Position numbers and translations under genes: made by a program. From contig CAMCEP010000040.1 of assembly GCA_945873675.1 (NCBI GenBank), positions 1 through 14,729 on the forward strand: a stretch of DNA of 14,729 bases, given 5' to 3'. Each line of letters begins with the position of its first letter. The stretch's first letter is position 1. This DNA comes from Asaia bogorensis. GTDB taxonomy: Bacteria; Pseudomonadota; Alphaproteobacteria; Acetobacterales; Acetobacteraceae. The notes beneath the pieces were generated by a model. That model saw nothing but the letters and a program-made list of their open reading frames with translations, was not told where the DNA came from and searched no databases. Of the stretch, positions 6,934 through 13,677 are shown piece after piece.

Positions 6934-8195
6934 GCCGCGAGCTTCTCCATAATCGCGGCAACCGAGGGCACCTGCCCGGATGGCCCCATCACTGCCAAGG
7001 TCGGGCGCTGGCGGAAGGCGCGGGCAGCCGCCTGCTGCACTTGTTCAACCGTCACCGAGGCGATGCGCTGCTTGGTTTCCTCAATCGGGATCACGCGGCC
7101 ATGCACCTGCAATTGCCGGGCAAGCTGTTCGCAGCGGCTGCCGGTGGATTCCAAGGACATCAGCAAGGAAGCGCGCAGCTGCGCCTTGGCGCGGGCCAAT
7201 TCATCCTCGGTCACGTCGCGCTGCACCTTGATCAATTCCTCAAGCGTCACGGGCATCAATTCCGCCGCTTCCTTCTCACCCGTGCCGGCATAGATCTGGA
7301 ACAACCCGCCATCCCGGAAGGGCGAGGCAAAGGCATAGATGGAATAAACCAAGCCGCGCTTTTCACGGATTTCCTGAAACAGGCGCGACGACATGCCACC
7401 ACCCAAAAGCGTACCCAGAACCTGCGTCGGCCAATGCATCGGGTCCAGATAGGGGACGGAAGGAAAACCCAGCACGATATGCACCTGGTCCAATTCGCGT
7501 GTTTCGCGGAATTCGCCGCCGGCATAGCGTGCCGCTTCCGGGGTTGCGATATCCACCTTGGGCAGATCAGCGAAATGCTTGCCGACCAGGTCAAGCAGCG
7601 TGTCATGATCCAGCGCGCCAGCGCCGGCGACCACCATGGAAGAAGGCCCGTAATTGCGGCCCATATAGCCCCTGAGCGCGTCGCGCGTCATGGCTTTGAT
7701 TGACGCCTCCGTGCCTAGCACTGGCCTTCCCATGGGCTGATCCGGAAAGGCCGTGGTTTGGAAATGGTCGAACACGATATCATCCGGCGTATCATTCGCC
7801 TGCCCAATTTCCTGCAAAATCACGCCGCGTTCGCGTTCCACTTCCTCAGGCTCAAAGGTTGAATGCGTCAGGATATCGCCGATGATATCAACGGCGAGTG
7901 CGGTGTCTTCCTTCAGCACCTTGGCGTAATAAGCGGTTTGTTCGCGGGCGGTATAGGCATTCAAATGCCCGCCGACATTCTCAATCTCCCGCGCAATCGC
8001 TGCCGCATCGCGCCGCGCCGTGCCCTTGAAGGCCATGTGTTCCAGGAAATGCGACACGCCATTGTCTTCCGGCGTTTCATGCCGCGTGCCGACCGAAACA
8101 TAGGCGCCGAAGGAAACGGTTTCCACGCGCGGCATATTTTCGGAAACAACGGTCAGGCCATTGGCAAGGCGGGTAACGCGGACGGCTTCGGTCAT
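6930..8195 (-). CDS. M16 family zinc peptidase (processing-peptidase-like)
   Basis: This is a 421-residue M16 (pitrilysin) metallopeptidase of the bacterial type related to the beta subunit of mitochondrial processing peptidase. The inverted zinc motif HFLEH gives His49, Glu52 (catalytic) and His53, and Glu129 in VILQEI is the third zinc ligand, 76 residues on, as expected. GGGMSSRLFQEIREKRGLVYSIY marks the C-terminal half. Substrates of bacterial homologues are poorly known. The ATG at 8195 begins MTEAVRVTRLANGL, the usual family start. Its ribosome binding site is weak, and an ATG at 8222 that overlaps the end of thrC would add nine residues. The gene follows thrC by 16 bp and overlaps pmbA by 4 bp, so all three are probably one transcript. 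The thrC-M16 order recurs in alphaproteobacteria, as far as I know. Confidence 0.93.
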   Translation of the reverse strand: MTEAVRVTRLANGLTVVSENMPRVETVSFGAYVSVGTRHETPEDNGVSHFLEHMAFKGTARRDAAAIAREIENVGGHLNAYTAREQTAYYAKVLKEDTALAVDIIGDILTHSTFEPEEVERERGVILQEIGQANDTPDDIVFDHFQTTAFPDQPMGRPVLGTEASIKAMTRDALRGYMGRNYGPSSMVVAGAGALDHDTLLDLVGKHFADLPKVDIATPEAARYAGGEFRETRELDQVHIVLGFPSVPYLDPMHWPTQVLGTLLGGGMSSRLFQEIREKRGLVYSIYAFASPFRDGGLFQIYAGTGEKEAAELMPVTLEELIKVQRDVTEDELARAKAQLRASLLMSLESTGSRCEQLARQLQVHGRVIPIEETKQRIASVTVEQVQQAAARAFRQRPTLAVMGPSGQVPSVAAIMEKLAA

Positions 8196-8211
8196 GGGTG
8201 CGTTTATCTTT

Positions 8212-9609
8212 TCAAGCTGCATTGCGACGGGCATGGGCACGAACTGCGGCTTCCACCGCGCCGAGGTCATCGGCCAGGACGGAAAAGCGTTCTTCCCGAT
8301 CATATAGGTCGGCAAGCCGCGCGGGCAGAGGGGGGCGAAGCCCCGTGGCGCGTTCAACCGCATCCGGAAATTTCGCCGGATGCGCGGTGGCGGCCACCAC
8401 TACTGGGATTGAGCGGTCTTCCGGCGCCAAGGCGCGTGCGGCCGCAGTGCCAACCGCGGTGTGGGGGTCTGCCAAATACCCCGCCGCCTGATGCAAATGC
8501 CGGATTTCGGCGAGTGTCCCGGCATCATCCAGGGTGAAGCCGGCGAAAAGCTTGGTGGCTTCCCGCCACGCCGCATCCGCGATGGGCATCCGCCCTTCGG
8601 CGCGGAAGCGGCGCATGGCTTCCGCCGTGATGGCGCCATCGCGGCCCTGCAATTCGAACAACAGGCGTTCGAAATTGGAGGAAACCTGAATATCCATGGA
8701 AGGTGACAGGGATGGTTCGACCGGCCGCGCTGTCATGTCATTGGCCGCGAGGAAGCGGGCCAGAATATCATTGCGATTCGACCCCACAATCAGCTTCGCG
8801 ATCGGCAGGCCCATGCGCATCGCGGCCCAAGCGGCCAGCACATTGCCGAAATTGCCGGTGGGCACGCTGAACGCCACGGGCCGATCCGGCGCGCCAAGCG
8901 CCAGGGCGGCTGCGACATAATAGGGGATTTGCGCCGCAATCCGCGCCCAATTGATCGAATTCACCGCCGAAAGCCGCATTTCCTGACGGAAGGGCGCGTC
9001 ATTGAACATGGCCTTGACCAAATCCTGGCAGGCATCGAAATCGCCCTTGATGGCGATATTGCTGACATTGGGCGCCAGCACGCTGGTCATTTGCCGGCGC
9101 TGCACTTCGCTCGTGCGGCCTTCGGGGTGCAGAATGACGATATCAACCGCCGCGCGATCCCGGCAGGCTTCAATGGCGGCGGAACCTGTGTCGCCTGAGG
9201 TCGCACCAACAATAGTCACCCGCTCCCCACGCTTGGTCAGCACATGATCGAAAAGCGGCCCCAGCAATTGCAGCGCCATATCCTTGAAGGCGAGCGTTGG
9301 GCCATGAAAGAGTTCCAGCGCAAAACTGCGCTGATCAAGCTGCACCATCGGCACAATGGCGGGGTGGCCAAAGCCGGCATAGGCTTCCTGGCACAGCTTT
9401 TCGAGCGGCAGGCCAGGCCCCGCGAATAGCCCGATGATGCGCGCGGCCAATTCCGGATAGGTGAGCCCGCGCATGGCTCGCCATTCGGCAGGCGAAAGCT
9501 CCGGCCAATGGCGCGGCACGAAAAGCCCGCCATCCTCAGCCAGCCCCGCCAGCAATACGCCTTCAAAATCCCGGGCCGGCGCCTGCCCGCGTGTTGAGAT
9601 GTACTCCAT
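8212..9609 (-). CDS. thrC: Threonine synthase
   Basis: ThrC is a PLP enzyme that converts O-phospho-L-homoserine to threonine and phosphate, the last step of threonine synthesis. The 465-residue protein starts MEYISTRGQAP, as family members do. HGPTLAFKDMALQLLG puts the PLP-binding lysine at Lys109. GATSGDTGSAA (135-145) and VPTGNFGNVLAAW supply cofactor and phosphate contacts. Its length fits the longer bacterial/fungal class of threonine synthase. Start choice is uncertain: ATG at 9609 is used, but an in-frame ATG at 9621 would add MSPA, and neither has a clear Shine-Dalgarno. The upstream reading frame stays open to 9927 antisense to the frame of the preceding gene, but does not look like protein. 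The gene follows the thiolase-like gene by 50 bp. Confidence 0.95.
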   Translation of the reverse strand: MEYISTRGQAPARDFEGVLLAGLAEDGGLFVPRHWPELSPAEWRAMRGLTYPELAARIIGLFAGPGLPLEKLCQEAYAGFGHPAIVPMVQLDQRSFALELFHGPTLAFKDMALQLLGPLFDHVLTKRGERVTIVGATSGDTGSAAIEACRDRAAVDIVILHPEGRTSEVQRRQMTSVLAPNVSNIAIKGDFDACQDLVKAMFNDAPFRQEMRLSAVNSINWARIAAQIPYYVAAALALGAPDRPVAFSVPTGNFGNVLAAWAAMRMGLPIAKLIVGSNRNDILARFLAANDMTARPVEPSLSPSMDIQVSSNFERLLFELQGRDGAITAEAMRRFRAEGRMPIADAAWREATKLFAGFTLDDAGTLAEIRHLHQAAGYLADPHTAVGTAAARALAPEDRSIPVVVAATAHPAKFPDAVERATGLRPPLPARLADLYDREERFSVLADDLGAVEAAVRAHARRNAA

Positions 9610-9645
9610 GGCGGGAGACATAAAGGGTGCGGCGGGAAAGCGCGA

Positions 9646-9659
9646 GGGGCGGCTGCCCC
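9646..9659 (-). other. Small GC hairpin after the thiolase-like gene
   Basis: GGGGC (9646-9650) and GCCCC (9655-9659) form a 5-bp stem with a 4-nt loop, directly after the TAG stop of the thiolase-like gene and before thrC. No T-run follows on the minus strand (the next bases are TCGCGC), so it is a poor intrinsic terminator. It could weaken read-through into thrC or be chance in GC-rich DNA. Confidence 0.25.
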
Positions 9660-10814
9660 CTAAACCACCCCCGCGCCGCCCAAAATCACAGTGCTCTGCG
9701 CCGACAGCACGCCCCCATTGCCATGCACAATGGCGGTATCGTGCTTTTGCACTTGCCGCGCACCACACTCGCCGCGGATTTGCCGCACGGCTTCGATCAG
9801 CAGGTAAAGCCCGTACATACCCGGATGGCAGTATGACAAACCCCCGCCATTGGTATTCACCGGGAAGGCACCGCCCGGCGCGATGCGACCATTGGCGACA
9901 AAGCCGCCGCCTTCGCCTTTTTTGCAAAAGCCCAGATCTTCCAGGAACAGAATGGTGTTGATGGTAAACGCATCATATAGCTCCGCCATATCCATATCCT
10001 GCGGCCCGAGCCCCGCCGCCTGATAGGCCCGCGCGCCGGACGCAATCGCCCCCGTGCGTGTCAAATCCGGCATATTGGAAATGCTGGCATGGGTGATGCT
10101 GGTCCCAGTGCCGAGCACATAGACCGGCGGCTTCTTCAGCGCCTTTGCCCGCGCGGCGGATGTCAGCACAATCGCGCCCCCGCCATCCGTCACCAGGCAG
10201 CAATCGCGCACGGTGAAGGGATAAGACACCATCTTCGCCCCAAGCACACCCGCGATATCAAGCGGCCTTTGATCGAAGGCCACGGGATTGAGCTGGGCCC
10301 AGCGCCGCGCTGCCACCGCCACTTCCGCCAATTGTTCGCGCGTGGTGCCGTATTCATGCATGTGGCGATTTGCCGCCATGGCATAGGCGGTAGAAGGCAT
10401 GAAGGGTTTGAAGGGCGTCTCGTAAGGGTTGAATTCGCGGGGCGAGGCATTCTTCCGCCCCGCTGAGCGTTGCGTGCTGCCGTAAGCCACAACCGCCACC
10501 GAACAAAGCCCCGCTTCAATCGCGGCTTGCGCATGCGCCACATGGATTTCAAAGGACGACCCACCAACAATGGTGGAATCCACATAAGCATCCGGCTTTT
10601 TCAGATATTCCGCGAGCGACATGGCGGATGTCCGCGCCTGGGTGGTGGCACAAAAAAGCCCATCCACATCAGCAAGCGTGAGGCCCGCATCGGCCAGCGC
10701 CCGCACCGTGCCCTGCGCCATCAGATCAATCACCGACATATCGGCGGCAACACTGCCGATATCCGATTCCGCCGCGCCCACAATGGCAACACTGCCGCGC
10801 TTCATGCTGGCCAT
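9660..10814 (-). CDS. Thiolase-fold protein lacking the acyl-accepting Cys (SCP-x/Ltp-like)
   Basis: The 384-residue protein has the thiolase fold of the SCP-x/lipid-transfer-protein group: N-terminal VAIVGAAESDIG, central DCCLVTDGGGAIVLTSA, MAELYDAFT at 277-284, and GGGLSYCHPG at 323-332. Where degradative thiolases carry the acyl-accepting Cys, it reads VGGSSFE (83-89) with no cysteine. The C-terminal catalytic Cys is also missing (HGNGGVLS, 364-371). His330 and Tyr280 remain. Such proteins are often annotated acetyl-CoA acetyltransferase, but without these cysteines ordinary thiolysis is unlikely. Relatives such as Ltp2 are retro-aldolases on steroid-derived acyl-CoAs and need a DUF35 partner. 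A DUF35 gene lies 4 bp upstream here, supporting a complex. ATG at 10814 follows a G-rich Shine-Dalgarno overlapping the previous stop; ATG at 10805 is possible. The substrate is unknown. Confidence 0.85.
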   Translation of the reverse strand: MASMKRGSVAIVGAAESDIGSVAADMSVIDLMAQGTVRALADAGLTLADVDGLFCATTQARTSAMSLAEYLKKPDAYVDSTIVGGSSFEIHVAHAQAAIEAGLCSVAVVAYGSTQRSAGRKNASPREFNPYETPFKPFMPSTAYAMAANRHMHEYGTTREQLAEVAVAARRWAQLNPVAFDQRPLDIAGVLGAKMVSYPFTVRDCCLVTDGGGAIVLTSAARAKALKKPPVYVLGTGTSITHASISNMPDLTRTGAIASGARAYQAAGLGPQDMDMAELYDAFTINTILFLEDLGFCKKGEGGGFVANGRIAPGGAFPVNTNGGGLSYCHPGMYGLYLLIEAVRQIRGECGARQVQKHDTAIVHGNGGVLSAQSTVILGGAGVV

Positions 10815-10818
10815 CGCC

Positions 10819-11199
10819 TTAGCCCCCCTGCGCAGTGAAGACGGGAATGGGCGCTTCATCATCGCCCTCGTGATGCGTTCGGAACTTCACGCGCATGCCG
10901 ATTTTCACCGCCATCGGGTCAATATCCTCAACCCGGCTCATCAGCCGATAACCCTCATCCATATCCACCAGGCAGACATTGTAAGCATCGCCCTGCGCGG
11001 GATGCACAACAGTGGTCGCATGCACCGTGCCAAGCCCCTTAGAGATTCGCCATTCCAGATCCTCGCTGCCCGTATAGGGGCAGATGATGCGCGGATAGAA
11101 CACAGCCTTGCCGACACTTGGGCTGAATTGATAGGCAAGTTCGCCCCGCTGCAAATGCTCATTGTAAATGCCGAGGGGCGATTTTTTGGCGTTTTCCAT
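10819..11199 (-). CDS. DUF35 OB-fold protein with degraded zinc ribbon
   Basis: This is a 126-residue protein of the family with an N-terminal rubredoxin-like zinc ribbon and a C-terminal OB fold (DUF35), usual partners of thiolase-fold enzymes and acyl-CoA hydratases. The pattern FYPR..CP.TGS.DLEW (34-50) aligns with the usual ribbon, but only one cysteine (Cys40) is kept where the family has about four, so zinc binding is unlikely. The OB part runs from about 56 (LGTVHATTVVH) through YNVCLVDMDEGYRLMSRV to GMRVKFRTH. ATG at 11199 has AGGA 4 nt upstream. ATG at 11214 would add five residues but its GAGG is 13 nt away. It sits between Lin0512 copy B (30-bp gap) and the thiolase-like gene (4-bp gap). 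In known systems this protein stabilises its thiolase partner and helps shape acyl-CoA binding. That role here is inferred. Confidence 0.85.
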   Translation of the reverse strand: MENAKKSPLGIYNEHLQRGELAYQFSPSVGKAVFYPRIICPYTGSEDLEWRISKGLGTVHATTVVHPAQGDAYNVCLVDMDEGYRLMSRVEDIDPMAVKIGMRVKFRTHHEGDDEAPIPVFTAQGG

Positions 11200-11229
11200 C
11201 TTATCCTGCCGCATGTGTTGTAGGCTGCC

Positions 11230-11571
11230 TCAGGGCAAATCGAAACGCACCGCAATGGCGGCCGAGGCAATCACCGCCTTGTCATGCGCACCTTCTTCCG
11301 GAACATCCAAGCCACCCTTCACCGCGCGTGCCGTGACCACGCCGTAAGGCAGGGATTTGCGCACGGCTTCGATATCTACCTTATCTGGCTGCTGCACGCC
11401 GATGGTCACTTCCACCTGCATGGTCTTGATATCAAGCCCAAGCGTGCGGATGAACGCGAGCGACGAATGGTGCAAGGCATCCTGCACCGCGCGCAAAGCG
11501 GCCTTGGTGTAATCCCCGCCATGCAGATCATTGCCGCTGCCCATTTCCAGGATGATGCGCTTCAAGGCCAT
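11230..11571 (-). CDS. Lin0512 family protein, copy B (canonical motif)
   Basis: A 113-residue protein of the Lin0512 family, a small family of unknown function found in scattered bacteria and in plants. The hallmark GxGxDxHG is intact near the N-terminus as GSGNDLHG (11-18), followed by GDYTKAALRAVQDAL. Two further conserved-looking blocks are MQVEVTIGVQQPDKVD and KGGLDVPE. No signal peptide or membrane segment is visible. It starts MALKR, like its upstream paralog, and matches it at about half of all positions in an ungapped alignment by eye. AAGGAG with a 7-nt spacer precedes the ATG and overlaps the stop codon of copy A, 12 bp upstream, so the two are translated in tandem. Function is unknown; a two-subunit assembly with copy A is plausible but inferred. 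Confidence 0.8.
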   Translation of the reverse strand: MALKRIILEMGSGNDLHGGDYTKAALRAVQDALHHSSLAFIRTLGLDIKTMQVEVTIGVQQPDKVDIEAVRKSLPYGVVTARAVKGGLDVPEEGAHDKAVIASAAIAVRFDLP

Positions 11572-11583
11572 TGTCGGTCTCCT

Positions 11584-11922
11584 TCACACATCCAGGCGCA
11601 CAATGGCGCAGCAATTGGCAATCACGGTGCTATTGGTGCCAGCATCATTCGGGATTTCAAGGCCGCCTTCCACCAGCGTCACGGTGCCGCTGCCATGCGG
11701 CAGAATGGCCAGCACTTGGTCCTTATCCACCAAATCGGGCTTGGGCACGCCGATCAGCACTTCAACCTGCATGGCATCCACATCCTGGCCAACGGCTACA
11801 CCGATGGTGAGTGAATTATGCCAAAGCGCATCGCGAAGCGCGCGTACCGCAGCCTTGGTGTAATCAGCGCCGCGAATATCGGTGCCCATGCCAATTTCAA
11901 GCACCATGCGTTTCAGGGCCAT
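11584..11922 (-). CDS. Lin0512 family protein, copy A (His-to-Arg motif variant)
   Basis: A 112-residue paralog of the next gene downstream, and probably the first gene of the Lin0512/DUF35/thiolase-like set. The family motif GxGxDxHG reads GMGTDIRG (11-18), so the conserved His is Arg. The rest of the N-terminal block (ADYTKAAVRALRDAL) and the MQVEVLIGVPKPDLVD block are kept. Near the C-terminus it has a Cys-Cys pair (IANCCAIVRL) where copy B has Ala-Ala. A good Shine-Dalgarno (AAGGACAGG region, AGGA about 7 nt before the ATG) supports the start at 11922. The 65 bp upstream, after chaC, would have to hold any promoter. Function is unknown. The changed motif suggests loss of activity or specialisation as a partner of copy B; this is inference. 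Confidence 0.78.
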   Translation of the reverse strand: MALKRMVLEIGMGTDIRGADYTKAAVRALRDALWHNSLTIGVAVGQDVDAMQVEVLIGVPKPDLVDKDQVLAILPHGSGTVTLVEGGLEIPNDAGTNSTVIANCCAIVRLDV

Positions 11923-11964
11923 GATCCTGTCCTTCCCTAATCCGGTGGGAGCCTGATCTATTTC

Positions 11965-11978
11965 TGGCGATCACGCCA
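11965..11978. other. Small inverted repeat between chaC-like gene and Lin0512 copy A
   Basis: TGGCG (11965-11969) and CGCCA (11974-11978) are a 5-bp inverted repeat around a 4-nt centre, 10 bp past the chaC stop. No T-run follows on the minus strand. It could be a weak terminator for the chaC-like gene or an operator for the Lin0512 gene set, or chance. The 65-bp gap shows no other clear promoter elements. Confidence 0.25.
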
Positions 11979-11987
11979 TAGGCAGCA

Positions 11988-12551
11988 TCACCGCCTGATC
12001 AGCGCCGCAATGGCTTCAAGCCCGCGGTCACGCACACCCATCTCGCCCAAATGATCCAGCGTATTGAACAAATAGTCCCGGTTCGATCCCATCTGCCCAT
12101 GGCCCGTATCAATGGCGCGGGCCAAAACCTCAGCGGGTTGCTTGCCACAATAAAGCCGGCACGCCCGGTTCGCGACATAAGCAATCGCGGGCACGCGCCG
12201 CCCATGATCCAATAACGTCAGCGGCAAAAGCTGGCGGCGATAGACAACCTCTCCGCCATCCGGCAATTCGCGCGCATCCAGATAAGCAAGGGTTTCCGCC
12301 GCCGCGCGCCCCGGCACGCGAAACACGGCCCCCCGGCAGGCGCCGCCACGATCCAAGCCCAAAACCAGCCCCGGGCGTTCCGGCGTGCCGCGGTAACGGT
12401 GGCTCCAGAGGCAAAAGCGCCGATGAAAGCCGCGCAGCAGCGCCGGATGACGCGCAGCATGGTCAAAGCCCGGCCGCCAGATCAGCGACCCATAGGCAAA
12501 GACGTAGAAATCCCCATCCGGGGCCAGCAGGGATGCGATATCGGTTGTCAT
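11988..12551 (-). CDS. ChaC-like gamma-glutamylcyclotransferase
   Basis: This family cleaves gamma-glutamyl peptides, for the ChaC branch glutathione itself, to 5-oxoproline plus Cys-Gly, in the cytoplasm. The 187-residue protein shows the substrate-loop motif FAYGSLIWRPGF (YGSL at 20-23) and LDARE (91-95), whose Glu95 aligns with the catalytic glutamate of ChaC enzymes. The ending GSNRDYLFNTLDHLGEMGVRD is also typical. ATG at 12551 is chosen. A TTG at 12566, with a G-rich stretch just upstream, would add NAPA plus a start residue; neither site has a strong Shine-Dalgarno. It diverges from the DUF2125 gene with only 38 bp between starts and is 65 bp upstream of Lin0512 copy A. Whether it belongs to the same transcript as the Lin0512 set is open. 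The symbol chaC is not used because no cha operon partner is seen. Confidence 0.9.
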   Translation of the reverse strand: MTTDIASLLAPDGDFYVFAYGSLIWRPGFDHAARHPALLRGFHRRFCLWSHRYRGTPERPGLVLGLDRGGACRGAVFRVPGRAAAETLAYLDARELPDGGEVVYRRQLLPLTLLDHGRRVPAIAYVANRACRLYCGKQPAEVLARAIDTGHGQMGSNRDYLFNTLDHLGEMGVRDRGLEAIAALIRR

Positions 12552-12568
12552 GGCGGGCGCATTCAAAC

Positions 12569-12582
12569 CCCGCTATATCGGG
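12569..12582. promoter_or_regulatory. Near-palindrome with TATA core in the chaC/DUF2125 divergent gap
   Basis: CCCGCTATATCGGG has 4-bp arms CCCG/CGGG around TATA with one mismatched pair. It fills most of the 38 bp between the two divergent start codons, ending 7 bp before the DUF2125 ATG and 17 bp from the chaC-like ATG. It has the same layout as 3341-3354, including the same mismatched pair. CTATAT may act as a -10 box for either direction, though no strong -35 was found. Confidence 0.3.
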
Positions 12583-12589
12583 CACCAGC

Positions 12590-13666
12590 ATGAACGCCAA
12601 GCGAGCCCCTTCCACCCGCACGCCAATCCTTGGGCGTATCCTGTTTGGCGTGCTGATTCTTCTGGCCGCGTTAGTGGCTGGCCAAAGCTTGCTTTGGCGC
12701 TGGAGCACGGGGGCGCTTGCTGAGGGTTTTAGCGATTGGGTCATCAAACACCGCGCCCAGGGCTGGAGCATCAACCACGATATCCCTGAACGTAGCGGCT
12801 GGCCCTTTGCCGCGCGGCTCATGATCCCGCGCTTGTCCATCGAAAGCCCGGGCGATGAGACCTCAGGCCAGGGTATGGGCTGGGATGTTCAGGCGCTGAC
12901 ACTGGCAACCCCCCTGCCCCTGCCGGATGCGCTCCGGCTGGAAGCAACGGGCCAGCAGGCGCTTAGGCTTGGCGCCACGCGTATTCCTTTCACTGCGGAA
13001 AGCTTTGTCGCACTGCTGCCGCTGGAAGCGGGCCAGCCGCCGCGTCGGGCCAATACGCTGCTGCAAGGCATGGTCGCGCAAACCCCGGATGGCGTGCTGA
13101 TGATTCGCCGACTGGGTGGTGATGCAAATTGGACGCGCTCGGCCGAAGCGGCGCTGACGCTTCAATTCGCTGCCGAAGATGCTGCGCTGCCCCAGGCTTG
13201 GCTTCGCACACCAGCACTGGCTGGCTTCGGCCCCAGGCTTGCCCGGCTTGATTTCGATGGCGCGCTTTATGGCAGCGTGCTGCCGCTGCCGAGCCTACGT
13301 GAGCAATTGGATGCCTGGCGCGCTTCCGATGGTAAGCTGGATGTGCGCCAATTGCGCCTAATCTGGGGGGATTTGGATGCAGGGCTTAGGCTCTCCGCGC
13401 GGCTTGATCCTGCGCTGCAGCCGGCGCTCGCGGGCACGCTATCAGTGACCAATCCAAATGCGGCGTTGGATTCACTCGCGCGGTCCGGGCTTATTCAGCG
13501 GCGCTCTTTGGATGGTACGAAATTCGCCGTGGGGATGCTGACGCGCCGCCCACAAAATGGCGGCCCGCCAGTCGCGGAAATTCCGATCGCGTTGCAAAAT
13601 GGCGTGGTCAGCGCGGCGCAAATTCCGCTGACGCAGCTGCCGCCGATTTCCTGGCCGCAGCACTGA
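12590..13666 (+). CDS. DUF2125 domain-containing membrane-anchored protein
   Basis: A 358-residue protein of the alphaproteobacterial DUF2125 family, function unknown. A short positively charged N-terminus is followed by one hydrophobic segment at about 13-35 (ILFGVLILLAALVAG), reading as an uncleaved signal anchor that leaves the rest in the periplasm. The family's start of the soluble part is visible: a Trp-rich turn (LLWRWSTG), then HRAQGWSINHDIPERSGWPFAARLMIP at 54-80. The remainder is beta-rich, with repeated LRL and LDFDG-type strands resembling AsmA-like envelope proteins, which is only a loose impression. ATG at 12590 is preferred to 12533 because the earlier start would overlap the divergent chaC-like gene and precede the membrane segment with unrelated residues. 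It converges with recJ, with 11 bp between stop codons, so there is no room for a separate terminator. Confidence 0.82.
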   Translation: MNAKRAPSTRTPILGRILFGVLILLAALVAGQSLLWRWSTGALAEGFSDWVIKHRAQGWSINHDIPERSGWPFAARLMIPRLSIESPGDETSGQGMGWDVQALTLATPLPLPDALRLEATGQQALRLGATRIPFTAESFVALLPLEAGQPPRRANTLLQGMVAQTPDGVLMIRRLGGDANWTRSAEAALTLQFAAEDAALPQAWLRTPALAGFGPRLARLDFDGALYGSVLPLPSLREQLDAWRASDGKLDVRQLRLIWGDLDAGLRLSARLDPALQPALAGTLSVTNPNAALDSLARSGLIQRRSLDGTKFAVGMLTRRPQNGGPPVAEIPIALQNGVVSAAQIPLTQLPPISWPQH

Positions 13667-13677
13667 CACACGCCGCG

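Noticed and set aside
9610..9927. N-terminal extension of thrC by up to 106 codons
   Set aside because: The extra residues are Arg/Trp/Cys-rich, overlap the thiolase-like gene in another frame, and the family begins at MEYISTRG.
9660..10814. Annotation as a functional acetyl-CoA acetyltransferase
   Set aside because: Both catalytic cysteine positions of degradative and biosynthetic thiolases are replaced, so the name is not supported despite the fold.
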